DNA from: Oxyruncus cristatus
Taxonomy: Eukaryota > Chordata > Aves > Passeriformes > Cotingidae
NCBI GenBank assembly: GCA_013399855.1
Contig: VXAY01006800.1
Coordinates: 322,151-386,150, forward strand
DNA length: 64,000 nt
Direction of reading: 5' to 3'
Shown here: piece after piece, positions 23,329-35,489 of the stretch
Position numbering within the stretch: the stretch's first letter is position 1
Layout: each line of letters starts with the position of its first letter
Notes under the pieces: model-generated
The model's input: the letters and a program-made list of their open reading frames with translations, nothing else
What the model was told of the DNA's origin: nothing
Databases searched by the model: none
Program-made: the position numbers and the translations under genes

Positions 23329-26300
23329 GTTTTCGAATTTTTTATAGCTGTCCCCTGTATGATGAAAAAAAGAAGACAGGCAGTAGTTGCTGAATAGGGA
23401 ATGTGCCCTAAAGCCACCTGGAAAAAAAAAAAAAAAGGACTAGATCCTATCTAAACATATTTGGCATAACAGAGGAGGTTGCTGACAGAGGCTGTACCAT
23501 TCCTATTCAATGCCTATATAGTATTTGTACTTTGCAGAGGCTGCATGATAAACTCTTGACTTTGTAAAGCGCTACACAGGAACAGCTCCTTGGGCTCCAG
23601 CTATACTCTGTTATTAGATGATCTTCAGCTATTTTAATTAAGCTATCTGCAAAGGAATGTTTAAAAAAACCCCTTGTTGCTGAATACAATGGCTATTTAC
23701 AAAATACTTAACAAATAGAGCATCCACAGTTCTTTTGAATGTCAACACAAAGTGGGATTCTGTACAGTGTATCTCACTTCTCTGAGCCAAGATTTTTTTA
23801 CTCATTTGCCCAAAAGCCCAGGCAAAATCCAGGCTGGGTAAACCAGGCAGAACTGAATCTCCATTGGTTACAGTGAAACATGCTTTTCAACTCAGGTGAG
23901 TGTCCAACTATAAGGTTTAGATAAAAGAATTGTTGAGGTATTGTTGCAGTACCCAGTGGATGACAAGTTGGTAGCTCTGGTAAGTCATTATTTAATGTTT
24001 AAATGGTGATATGAATAGCAACACTGCACATTGTAGTTGTCATGGACTACCATGATAAGTGATGTAAGAGACGCCACCAAATTCAGTTTTGAGATTTCCA
24101 CAAAGCACAATACTTTCATACTTGTGTGTGTGACAGAGAGAGAGAAAGGGCTCAACGTCCCTTTTTTAATAACATGATCCCAGTGTAAAGGCTGTATAGA
24201 AATATTATTCCATTCAGACAACACTTTGAAATGTCATCAGAAGTAGTATCTTTTGTATAAAGCCATGAGAAAATAAAATAAAAAAAAAAAAAAAGGAAGA
24301 AGAAGAAATGAAAAAGACCTTTGATTTCCTAAAGTGATTGAAGCTGTTCTATTAAAAGTCACACAGACAACGCTCTTCACGGCAACCTGGCTTTCTAGGA
24401 AAACAAGCAATCCAAAAGTTTAATTTAAAACTAAACTAAAAAGAGTAAAATAGACAAGTTGTAGAAATGAGAACCTGAGTTCTCATTTAGTTTAGTTTGC
24501 TGCAGAATTGGGTACAAAATCAGGGAAGACAAAGAATAATCTTAATGATGAAATGTGCTCACTTCACAGGATGGGTGCATGCCATGGTAAATGGTTTCAA
24601 TGGTGTAACTATGACCTTTTTAGTTCTCCTCAGTAAATCTGTTCTTTCCAGACAAGTCATTGACCACTGAACTAAAATTCCAAAATTTCTCTGAGTTTGT
24701 GACGAGGGTCTAAATAACCTGCTCTGAACACGTGCATGGTTCAGTCAGCTATTGGATATTGTTAGAGGTTGTCATGACAAAGTGTGTAGTTGGTTAACAT
24801 CAAGACATTGCACAAAGTTAAGAGAGAACTGGTTAGACTAAAGCACCCTAAATGCATCATTTGTGAAAAGAGTTTACAAATAATATCACACTTCCTGGGG
24901 AGTTAGCACAACTAGTGGGTGTCTTTACTTGGTACAGTCCATTCACTGAATCGTGTTGAGAGGAAGTAATAAAAGAAAATTATAGGTATCTGAAGACACA
25001 GGTATTTCACAGTTCACCTCTTTATGTAACTGCTCCTCACTGGTGACCAAGGTGTGTGATGTATCTGAGGTAGCTTTTCATAAGTCAGTATAGAGATCAA
25101 TTTGGAGTCCACTGGTGTCCAGCAGGTCTGGAAATTACCCAGTTTACCAGGTGCATTTTGTAAGTTGTGCTGAACTTACCATAATTGGACTCACACTGTG
25201 ATACAAATCAGTAAAATTACATTGTTTTATCTACACAAGCTCTAGTCACATAAATTATGGCAGTGTAACCTTTTTTGCAGTGATGAATTTTAAGTAATTC
25301 CGGTGACCAAAACAACTTGTGGCTATTATTGCTTTTCCAATTGAGTTGCATCTGTAAATTTGAAATGTCCAGCTTCTCTGTGACTTCATCAGGGGTCAAA
25401 AAATGGAATGAGAAGAGTGGGTGGATGACTTTTTAACCATATTATGAGAAAGAAAGCAGGAGGGAGAGTGAAAGAAGAGGATACAGGCAGTAATCTGAGC
25501 ATACTGGAAAGGACACTAAGCCCCATGCACAATCTGTCCCCTTGGGCAACACTGCAGAATGTTATTAAGTCAGTTTGGGCCAGATTCTTGTTTGTATGGA
25601 AACTTATTACACTGCTTTAAAAAGGGGCTCCGTATAAATAATTTCTAGGTCCAGTAGGTATATTTTGCAAACTTCAGTAGTACTGCTCTTGCTATGCACA
25701 TTCATTCCTGAGAGGATGGGTTATATTGCTGTTTGAACTCATAGCTCAACAGATGAATGACATTTTTTGAAATAAACACAGAGTTTGCTTGTTCCAGCAA
25801 TGCTCTTTCTTACTCATTTCACATGGTAACTTGTATATCCATTAGTGGTAAGATGTTCCAAGGGAAAATGTTGTAATTGCACATATTTAAAGGGTACATC
25901 AGTTACCTTTATTACAAGTCTTGTTGCAGCTGTGGCCTCAAAAATTATCCCAGTGTGTACAACCATGCTGGTGCATTAGGAGAAACTGGTTCTTTGTCTT
26001 TATAATCCTTCTCTGGATGAGAAATAAGAACATTGATGGAGCAGAGAAAGCATTGAACTGTATTATAACTCAGCAAACCAACCCGGCCCCATGACAGTTC
26101 CTGGGGAAGTAAGTCAGACTTTGAGAGTAGTATGGGAAGGTAAACCTAGTTAGAGTGTTTGTGGTAAATATAAGAATTGATGTGTGGGTGTTGCTGTCAC
26201 AAATCCTGTTATATGTTAATACAATTTATGTGCATAACATCCAAACATAATTATCAGAGTTAACCCCTGTGTACCTGTTGTATTTAAAAACAAAATGAAG

Positions 26301-29300
26301 GTATGCTATTTGCACTTTCAAAACATTGCATCTATATTGCACATGAACATTTAATATTTTAATTTATTTTTGTTGACTGGATACACTGTGCCAGGCCCGA
26401 CTTCTTTCATTTGAACAATGATTGACATTCTTCTTGAACCTGATAAACCTTGAATTCGAAGGAACCATCTTTACTGCAATTTCATTTAAAAATAATGAGT
26501 TTTAATGAGGGTATTCCTTAGCCAGGGAATGAAGGATACCTTAGGAGACAGTTTGATACATTGTGCTGTATCAAAATGATGTTTAGCAACAATTTTCAAT
26601 AAAATATTAATTCTGGAGTGAATTCTTAGTGCATGGACAGGAGACACCCAAGACAACTAAGCAAATGAGCATTTTCCAGTCTAGAACTCTCTTCAGGATC
26701 ATGGTGTTAATTAGTGTGTTTATATTGACTTCATTCTCTGCTCCAAGAGAAACAATATTTTCTGGACCTCTTGTTGCACAACTGTTTGTGCCCATACTGC
26801 TTATGGTTAACAAATTTGCTTTACCCTTCCTGCATGGAATTTAGGGCAGTCCTTGACTTGATCACTGCCTTCCAGGCTGTTCTTCATAGAATACATTTTT
26901 TATGTTCAGCCAAATATATGTATGAGCCAGTTTTGTTAAGGGAAAACCTTGCTGATCTGCTACAGAGAAAAATTCTGGCTGATTAATTTGTGGACAACCA
27001 GGAGACTGGAGAGTGATCTAGCTGCTGATGTTGACATACTCATCATGACCAGTCATGTTTTGGATTTGGTGTAGCAAAGCATTCCTACTCTATTATTATT
27101 CAATACAATTACTAATTCCATTAACTGGGGACTAACCCTCCTCCCTACAAAGTGCTAGGGACTTTTAAGAAAGATCCTTTAGTGTAAAACTGGAAAAATT
27201 GTTTCAAGTTTTAAAGATTGCTGAATTCTAGAAGGTAAATTCAGCTGCACGTAGCCCTGGGAGCAGGACCCATGGAATTACAAATGCTTTTAGCACAATA
27301 CTCACTCCAAAAAGTTGTACCCTTGTAAGTGATGGTCAGGTATTACTGTATTTTGACTAGTAAAAAAAAAAAAAAAATGTATTGACTTAAGAATGAATTT
27401 TTCATTTTGAAAATGTCTCAACAAAGTGTCACCAATTCTGAAAAAAAAAAAGTCCCTAAGGTTTGTTTGTTTGCCTCTTCTGATTTGAAACAAGATTTAT
27501 GAAAACTCTCTCTGAAAAAGTTTGTTGGTTCACTGTAAGTATTTTCTAACAAGAAAAAAATAATGCAGAGTCTTTCTGGCCATCTCTCTAATTCCCTGAT
27601 TTTTGCTGCTCTAATTTCCATAGGTAAGGAAGCATAGATAAATGTTTTGAAGGAATAAGGATATTTAGGAGCAGAGCTATTGCAAACATCAGAAAGGCAG
27701 CAATAGCTCTAGTTGCCATAATGTGCTAGTGATTTCTGGAATTAAATATGGTCACGGGTCATTCTTTGTCATCTTGAACTCAGATCAGATCAAAATTCTA
27801 CAACCTTCAACAGTCGCCATATTGCTGTGAAGGAATTTATTCCTTTCAGTTTGACTCTTCTACTCTCAACTTTGATACAGGCTTTTGCTCTGCTGAAAGC
27901 ATATCTGTAGTAACTCCTTGTTAAGCAAGTTATATACAGATTTCTGGAGTTTATTATTATACTCAGTTTGGTTTGAAAACTCCCATAGTAGCCAGAGCTT
28001 TATTCCACATCTCCATCTTGATCAAAACACTGAAAGTGTTCTAAATGCTAACTACTCATCTGTAATTGTGCATCAGGCAATAGGGACCTGACCTTTCCGT
28101 GTGTGTCTTGTACCTGTTACAGGACCCATTAGAGAAAAACTATGCTGGATTCCCATTAAAATGGCTAAGACTGCAACTTAGCATCCCACAGAACACCGAA
28201 CAGAAGCATAGAGTGGATTCACACAGGAAGAGACTATTTTTCCAGGAAAGACCAAGTCCAACATACCTGACCTTGTATTGGCAACACATTATGGCCTGTT
28301 CTTAACATGACCATCTCCTGTAGCCACTGCAGTGGTGAAACACGGGAACATTCTTCATACGGCAGTTTATTGAGCAAACTGTTCAAGGTGCTGCATTTAC
28401 AACAGCCTAATACAATGTTTCCACCATGAAAGTGAAAAGGAATTGCAAGAGAGAACCCAGTCAATCCCATGCAATAACAAAAAGTGACAAGAAGATGAAT
28501 ACCTCTAGTCTTCTCCAAAGAAGGAGAATGACAGATTAGAGAAGAGTACTGGGGAAATATAAAGTGGATGTTTGACAACCCAGGGCTTCCAGAACTCAAG
28601 GGTCTGGTCAGGTTGGCTACAAATGCCAAAGTGCTCAGGGAGTAAAACACAGGCTAAGCCTTTCACAGTTTCAAAATAATCAGCTGTGAGTTGGGTTTTC
28701 TTCCTATTACAAGTGCAGAAGAGATCAAATAAAATGGAGTCACACTTCACCTTTCTCCAAAATGCACTGCAGCACCACATCTCAGCAAAATGTTGGGTCC
28801 CAGTGAGCAGGTAGTATCTTAATAGATTATAAACGAAAATGTTTCATAGAAACAACTTGAATCTAGCAAGTTTCTGAAAAAAACAGAGACCAAGACAATG
28901 CACCCAGCAGGCTGCAAATGAATCCAAGCTCAGTCGTAAGTGCTGTCTCTCACAAGTACATTCTGTTCTCAGAGTCTGAGAAATAAAAATTTCAGCTCTA
29001 CAGCTCAGGGCCCCAGTGCAGGCAGCTGTGACAGCAGCCTCAGCCTGGAGTCTTCAGAGGTGCAAGGCTCTCTTTTAAGAAGTTTGAGAAATATTGGGAT
29101 CACCTGGAACTGAGTTTCCAGCCATACAGGTGTCGTTTGGATACCTGCAGAACTACCATGGAATTAGTCCAAACTCATCATCTGAGTTATGCAGATCTTA
29201 CTTGGAGCTCCAACAGTCTTCCAGGGCTGATCCAGGTGCCATGACTGAGCTGGATATTGCTAAATTTTAGAATTAAATTATGTTCTTTACAGTTTTTTTA

Positions 29301-29489
29301 CAAAACTTCTTACTGTGCTGAACTTTTTTTTCCCTATAGAAAATTTGAAATTACTGTTTTAATCTTGTTTTATTTCTTTGAAGCCCTCAGAAACAGAACA
29401 GTTTTCATATTCAGAGTTTCTTACAAAATTTAAAATTATGCAATTTAAAAAGTCTACACTTGAAAACTTTTATTTTTACATCACCTTTG
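23329..29489. other. Unique AT-rich non-coding sequence
   Basis: No gene or dispersed repeat is recognised over about 6.2 kb. Homopolymers are A15 at 23422-23436, A15 at 24280-24294 (followed by GAA repeats) and A16 at 27362-27377. A compound GT/GA run lies at 24123-24148. The notable structure is the palindrome at 24428-24498. Confidence 0.45.
24428..24498. repeat. Compound inverted repeat (71 bp)
   Basis: The outer arms aaactaaactaaa (24428-24440) and tttagtttagttt (24486-24498) are perfect 13-bp complements. A perfect 10-bp inner stem (24465-24474 with 24479-24488) closes a 4-nt loop, ctga. The two foldings share bases 24486-24488, so they compete or stack. It may be a relic of a small transposon or a hairpin-forming site. 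No target duplication is evident. Confidence 0.55.
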
Positions 29490-29568
29490 TGTTTCTTTAT
29501 TTTCTTTTCTTCCTCCCCTCCCTCCCTTCCCCTTCCTTCCCCTCCCCTTCTCTTCCCTCCCCTCCCAT
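29490..29568 (+). repeat. Polypyrimidine tract (minus strand polypurine)
   Basis: From about 29490 the plus strand is nearly pure C/T for 79 bases. C-runs of 3-4 separated by T or TT (29512-29568) give G-runs on the minus strand, able in principle to form triplex (H-DNA) or G-quadruplex structures. The open frames across it (29378-29578 plus, 29411-29650 minus) are low-complexity artefacts. Confidence 0.85.
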
Positions 29569-29939
29569 AAATGGCTGAGACAAAGGGCTGATGGTTTCCT
29601 CTGACTTCTATTTTCATGCATGTCAGTGAAGGTGAATGTTTCCATGGCACAAAAGAGAACTATTCAATTTTCAACACATTTTATTATGTATTTGAAACAC
29701 ACTGAGGTATCTGGGGCAGCTATCCTCTGCAGCAGCAACTGGAAGCCACATGAGATACTATAAGGTGCCTAAAATGGAATAAGATATTTAAGTCTGGGCA
29801 CATGCATCCAGATCACCTTGCTGCAAATTCAGATCTGACACAACAGATACCATAATCTCAATTCAACAACATGCATCCAGATCTGAGACTTCTGATATTT
29901 TATTATATTATAATTTCACTATCTGTGCTTGTGGTACTG

Positions 29940-30250
29940 GAATAAAGCTGGTTTTGGCCTTTGTCTCTTTTAGTTCACAGCAGTGATCAAAACAGCACAC
30001 TGTAAATGCTTTAGAGCCTTTCCTGCTACAGGCAATAAGAGATTTGCCACTAACTTCAGCAGAGCCATTTATGAGTGCCACGTTTAATTAACACGTAATT
30101 CAGAGTGTCTAATAGGATTGATGTGTATCTGAATTAAAACTGCAAATAAAATGGTGCTAAGGGATAGAAGCAGAGAACGGACTTTAAATCTCATTTCAGG
30201 ACTTGAGCGCGAATGGCAGAAAATACCATGGGCTTCACAGACAGGGAAGA
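29940..30250. promoter_or_regulatory. Candidate conserved non-coding stretch
   Basis: This balanced-composition block has several retained CpGs ('gccacgtttaattaacacg', 'gagcgcgaatgg') and TTAATTAA-type homeodomain cores. There is no repeat signature and no coding potential. It resembles vertebrate conserved non-coding elements in texture only. Confidence 0.2.
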
Positions 30251-33200
30251 ACTTGGCATGAGATAAAAGGCTTAAGCCAGGATTCATTCAACTTCTAGTC
30301 TTGCTCAAAGGATGAAAGTATCTGAGATTTATATATTCCCAGCTTGACTTGCCCACTATGTATGCGGGGAGCCCTTATACAAGGGTTTGAATGCCTCTGG
30401 AGACTGATTTTTAGAGGACATCAGCACGACTGACATAAAATGTTGGATGAGCAGCCTCCAGGAGGCTTCTGGCCAGTCCACAGGCTTCTGAGCAGTCAGA
30501 AGTTTTGGGATTGAGGGTGGTTCTCTTCCAGATTCACATAATCTCATTTGTAGCTTTCCCTCTGTCAGGATGCAATGTGAGACTCATTTTCAAGCCGTTT
30601 CCTCTGTTGCAAATCTTCCCATGAATATTGACTCAGGGGCTTTGAAAAATTGCTGAAAAAATGAGAAATAAGTAAGCATTGCTCCCTTCCCTGCCTATCT
30701 GCTCAAGTGAAATGTACCCTTCTCTCCAGTGGGGCTAGGAGGAGGAGAAAAAAAGAAACCCAAAAAACCCTAAACCAGAAATACTATATTGCCATTTAAA
30801 TTAGGAAGATTAGGTCAACAGAAGCATTGGCTATTTGTGACCCCTAAAAAATCCTATTGGTCGTGTTGTCACTGTAACTCCATTGCCTGGACCAAAGCAG
30901 GTGGCTGCTGTACCCTGTCACATGCCTACACATTCTGTTCTCCCCTGTGCCCTAATGTCAGGGTGGGGTAGTGTCTCCCCTCCCCTCCCTTCCCCTCCCC
31001 TTCCCCATGTTTTGGAGAGAAGAATCCGCATTCAGCCTCCCCATTGCCTCTGCAGAGGTGTTGTGTAGTGTGTCACAGCCAGCCAGGAGAATCATGCTGC
31101 TGGGAGAAGCAGTTGTTTCTGTTTTTCTGGGGGTGCTCAGAATGGCTGAGAATAGCTGAGGGCCACACTGACTCCTGCAGAGGAAAAATCCTTATATCAG
31201 GAAAAAACTGTTCTCTCACAGTGGGTGACAGACTGAAGAAACCACGTCATAGGACCACGATGCAAATGGGCAACCAGAGCTCCCAGATGGGACCCAGGGA
31301 AGCAAAGAGCTGTCATCAGCTCAGCCTTAGTGTATTGCCTGTATTTAGGTCTCAGATTCCAATGAGGCTCAAATTCACACTCCCACTTTGCTTCCCCCAC
31401 CACACCATTTTTGTCTCTGCTCGTCTTTTGCTTTTTGACCTCCACCCTCCCTCTAGCAAGTGTTTACTGTTGTCTGGAAAACTGCACAGTTTACAGCCCT
31501 GGGAATTGAAATTTCTGCTACACTCACAGGCTGAGAAGTAAGGACTTCTTTATGTGTGTCACAGGGAAGTGCTGAGTTGAGGATCCAAATTTCCTACATT
31601 GCCTCTTTGATTTCTTGATTACTCAGTAGGGGTATCTAGGCAATAATATCTGATACTTAAGACTGGACAAGAGCAAGAACTGTGATGTATATTATGTAGA
31701 GATTACTAACTACTGACAACCTTAGCAGCAGTCATCTTTTATCCAGATTGACATCTTCTCCTTCATCCTTTCCTCCCTAGCTCCCTTCTCACACTGTTTC
31801 CCTGTCTTGATTTTTCTTTCACTTTTTTGGGGGGTTTCGTCTTTTAAAACTAAAGCTATAAAAACCTTTCTCAGCTTCTCCCTCAAGCTCCTTGTTCGTT
31901 GTAGAAAATATCCTGAGAGCACAGATTTTAGTCAATATGTCATCAATGTTAGTATTGGACAAGACATTAATTTTCCAAGTATAACACACAATTTGTTATT
32001 TTGGGTTAAAGTGGTTATTACGAGTTGCATATAATCGTTCTTGTTTAGCAGTTTTATCCAATAATAGGTGCAAAATAGTAGTAAGGATGAATTTAGGAGG
32101 TAAAGGAAAGTCCGGCAGGAATGACGTCTGAAGTGACAGCATTTTTTTTATGTGAGGCACAAATCCTGGAAAAGATATTCCTGCTTTTAATCACAAGAAA
32201 GAAATAAGTATCAGCAAAGTGAAATGGAGAAGTGGCAATGGTTTAAGGGTTGTGGTGGTTATGACTAATCAAGTAGACAGAAGAAATTAAAGAGTCAGAC
32301 TTCCTACAGTCACAAAAATGACAGAAATAGAACTTTCACTGCAGATCCTAATTAACAGGGCCTGGTACTTCTCAGGTTTGGAGTTAAAAACCGTGACAAG
32401 CCTATGCAACAAGCAGCATGAATTTCATACACCTTGACTCGTCCTGAGGGAATTCCTCCGGTGGCATAACATTATCACAGACTGCTGTTATTACCATCTA
32501 TGAGAAAATATACTTACATATAAAAACATTAACTTTTCAAACTATCAAGCACACATATGCAAATCCCTAATAAATTTATATGTTGTCTATGTCCATATGG
32601 GTGTGACATTACTAGGGTTAGTAGTTAGTAAGGTTACTTGATTACTACATTCATCTTCTGGCAACATGTCTCAAAAGATGAGAATCTTAAAGAAAGTTGT
32701 CCTTTTTAACTCCATGTTAAAGATTAGTTACAAAAGTTTTTCAGCTGGGTAATCCAGGTTCTTGGGAGTTTGTTGAGTCAAGAAACTCTCAGTAACATTC
32801 GTGCTCCATTTTCATTAACCACCGAATAGGAGGAAGTTCAGAATCCTGCAGGGATATTAATGTTTATACAATTGCTTTTAAGGGATAAATGAGATAAGAA
32901 ATCTGTCTTACTGTCAGTCTGATACTGATCTCAGGACTTGAATAGCAAGGATTTAAAGGAGTAAAATAAAATTATTACCAACTAATATGGAAAACAGATG
33001 TTGTTAAATTGACTTTTATAGAGAGAGTATTGATGAAGTCAGCTTACATTTCTGTATTTTAGCATAGTACTGCACACATTTTTCCTTAAGAAAACAAGGT
33101 GGCATGACTTTAATATGGCACATATCAAGGATATTAAACACAGCACAAGTGAAAGTCCTCTGAATAAGTGTATAAATGGCAGTTCATGCTGAACAGGTTT

Positions 33201-33949
33201 GTTTCTGTGGGACTGTGCAGAGATGAGCTATTGGGTCTGTATTATTTGTTGTATTTATCAATGTTTAGGGTCTTGTATCATCTTGTTAGTGATACAAACA
33301 CTCAGGGAAGCCCATGATACTCCCCAGCCTCCCACCAGCCTTCAGTGAGTTCACTTTTCTTTTGCTACTCTGCTTTGAGAGCTACAAGCACCAAATCTGA
33401 GCAGTTCTCATTTTCAGGCAAACGTGGAGTTTTAACACAAGCTTGATTTTCTTAGGGAGGATCTGCTGGAGCTGACTCCGACTTCTTGCCCAGGAGCTAT
33501 AGTACTGTTCCAGTAGAGACGAATTTCCTTTGATATGAAAGTAATTTGCTTCAAAACCAGAAACAAATTACTTCAGCATCTACTAATAACCTTTTTTTGT
33601 AAGAACTCAAAAATTAAAATATTTTGTTTATTATATTCAGCTATTTGTGAGCCAGAACAACAAAAAAAAAGCCAAATAAAATTAATATTTTCTACTCTTT
33701 AATTCATAATTAATATTAAAAAACTGCTGTTACTTTACATTAGGGGTTGTAAAGGTTATTAAAAACAAGAAATCACTACATACATACAAATATATGGCTT
33801 CCATTTCAAAGTCCTGACTGTGTTAGGGTAAAAGGTCCTTAGAATTAATTGTGCCTGTAGATGATTCAGATAGCATTTTCAGAATTGCTTTGGGTCAAAT
33901 TTTTCAGATGTTTTAGCTCTCTTGGACTCTGCCCAGACAATACCGTAGC

Positions 33950-34080
33950 TGGGCAGAGCTCCAGAAGACACTGGTTGTAATCCCAGCTCTACCAGTGCCT
34001 ACCACTTTGTACAAACCATTCTATTTCTCTGAGCTATCTCTGAGCTTTTCAGCCTTCAAAATGAAATCATGATGCTGATC
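33950..34080 (+). mobile_element. MIR-like SINE relic (CORE-SINE type)
   Basis: The order of MIR landmarks is preserved: 'ggttgtaatcccagctctacca' (MIR 'gggttcgaatcccagctctgcca') at 33973-33993, an ACCTTGGGCAAGTCA-like degraded region, 'tctctgagc', then 'ttttcagccttcaaaatgaaatcatgatgctg', resembling MIR 'cctcagtttcctcatctgtaaaatgggg-ataatgatg'. Bird genomes carry sparse, amniote-age MIR copies. Divergence is high, so the call is tentative. Confidence 0.5.
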
Positions 34081-35020
34081 ATAGCGTATTCAAAATGTGC
34101 TAATAAAGTTTATTCTAATCTAAGCTAGAAATGATCAACGAGGGCAGCATTTATGTCTCCTGACATCTCTGTTACATATGTGCTACCTGTAGGATGGGTT
34201 TCTTCTGAGCACATAGGTTATCTGAAGTACTCGCTTGAAGTCCCTTTAAAAAGTGTGGTGAGAAATAACCACTCCTAAATCATATCTCATCTAATTTGGA
34301 TTAGGTGTCTTCCTTCAGATAGTCTTAACAAAGAAAAAGGGATTCCAACAATATAGATGTCTAAAGCTAGAGGATACCAACACTACCCAAAGTGATTAGC
34401 AGTCAGAGCCTATGTCTTCCAGAGATTTAGATTCCTTTATCCATTTTATATTAAAGAGTTTTATCTGGATAATTTTGCTTCAACCTGTATGCTCAGAAGT
34501 CAATAATAAAACATTGGGCCCTTGAAGTACCCTCATGTCATGTCATTTAAACAATTCAAAGGTTGATTTTCTCCTCTCGGCTAAGAAATAACTCGAGAAT
34601 AAAGCTTTCATGAATTCTCATTTGCAAACTGTAATTGCTTCAGGAATAGAAACACTTAAAACGCATTTCTGATATACACATTTTTTAAAAAAGAGAAAAA
34701 AAAAATCCTAGCTAAAGAAGAAAGCACTACTCACTCCCAGAATCCATTAATAAGACTTAGACCTTACAGTAAAAAATAGGAAAGGTTGTACAGCCTAATT
34801 TACTCTGATGCCCAACTAAAATTGTGTATAAAGAAGCCAGTAAAAATACAAGTTTTACTCATAACATAGTTGAAATATTATGCATATTATACAATTTATA
34901 ATGAGATTTACTGACTATAATTGCCATGCACTTTTTATGCCTCCAAGAACTATGTGAAGCATAAGGATTTACTAATTGTGCTGAATTTCAAGTATGTATC
35001 AGAACTAGGGCTGTGCAAAA

Positions 35021-35489
35021 CATAGAATCGTAGAATAGTTTGATTTGGAATGGACCTTAAAGATAATCTTGTTCCACCCCCTCTTCCATGGGCAGGGATA
35101 CCTTCTACTATACCATGTTACTCAAAGTCACATCCAACCTGGCCTTTAATGCTTCCATGGATGGAGTATCCACAACTTCTCTGGGAAAAATGTTCTAGTG
35201 CCTCATCACCCTTGAAGTAAAGAATTTCTTCCCAATATCCAATCCAAATCTACTCTCTGTCAGTTTAAAGCCATTTCCCCTTTTCCTATCACTATGTGAC
35301 CTTGTAAAAAGCCCCTCTCCGGCTCTCTCATGGGACCCCTTCAAGTACTTAAAGGCTGCAATAAGTTCTGCCTGGGGCCTTCTCTTCTCTAGGATGAACA
35401 ATCCCAGGCTCTCAGCCTTTGCTCATAGCAGAGAAGTTCCATCCCTCTCATTGCCCTTCTGGCCCTTCTCTGGACTTGCTCCAACAGAA
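35021..35489 (-). mobile_element. CR1 LINE 3' end, older subfamily
   Basis: It begins with the tail complement 'catagaatcgtagaatag'. It continues through the complement of the CR1 3' UTR and ORF2 C-terminus: 'aaagaatttcttcccaatatccaatc', 'ttaaagccatttccccttttcc', 'gaccttgtaaaaagcccctctcc'. It ends in 'ttctctggacttgctccaaca'. The minus-strand open frame 35401-35195 retains KRRPQAELIAAFKYLKG and DIGKKFFTSRV blocks. The GTAAAAAGTCCCTCTCC-type signature is shared with the inner insertion at 38948-39335, suggesting the same subfamily. Confidence 0.94.

Larger units (their letters stand above)
29569..35020. other. Unique sequence with one MIR-like relic
   Basis: No gene is recognised. A second, shorter pyrimidine tract (ctcccctcccttcccctccc type) lies at 30973-31006. 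AT-rich DNA dominates 33540-33800. The 165-codon frame at 31044-31541 has no recognisable domain. The MIR-like relic at 33950-34080 is listed separately. Confidence 0.45.

Noticed and set aside
29378..29650. Open frames on both strands over the pyrimidine tract
   Set aside because: Low-complexity S/P-rich and G/E/R-rich translations of a simple repeat.
31044..31541. 165-codon plus-strand open frame
   Set aside because: No domain, no splice or promoter context, and its composition matches the neighbouring non-coding DNA. A chance frame is likely.
33455..33520. Possible old CR1 complement around 'cttgcccaggagctatagtactgttccagta'
   Set aside because: The match is limited to two short blocks and does not extend on either side.
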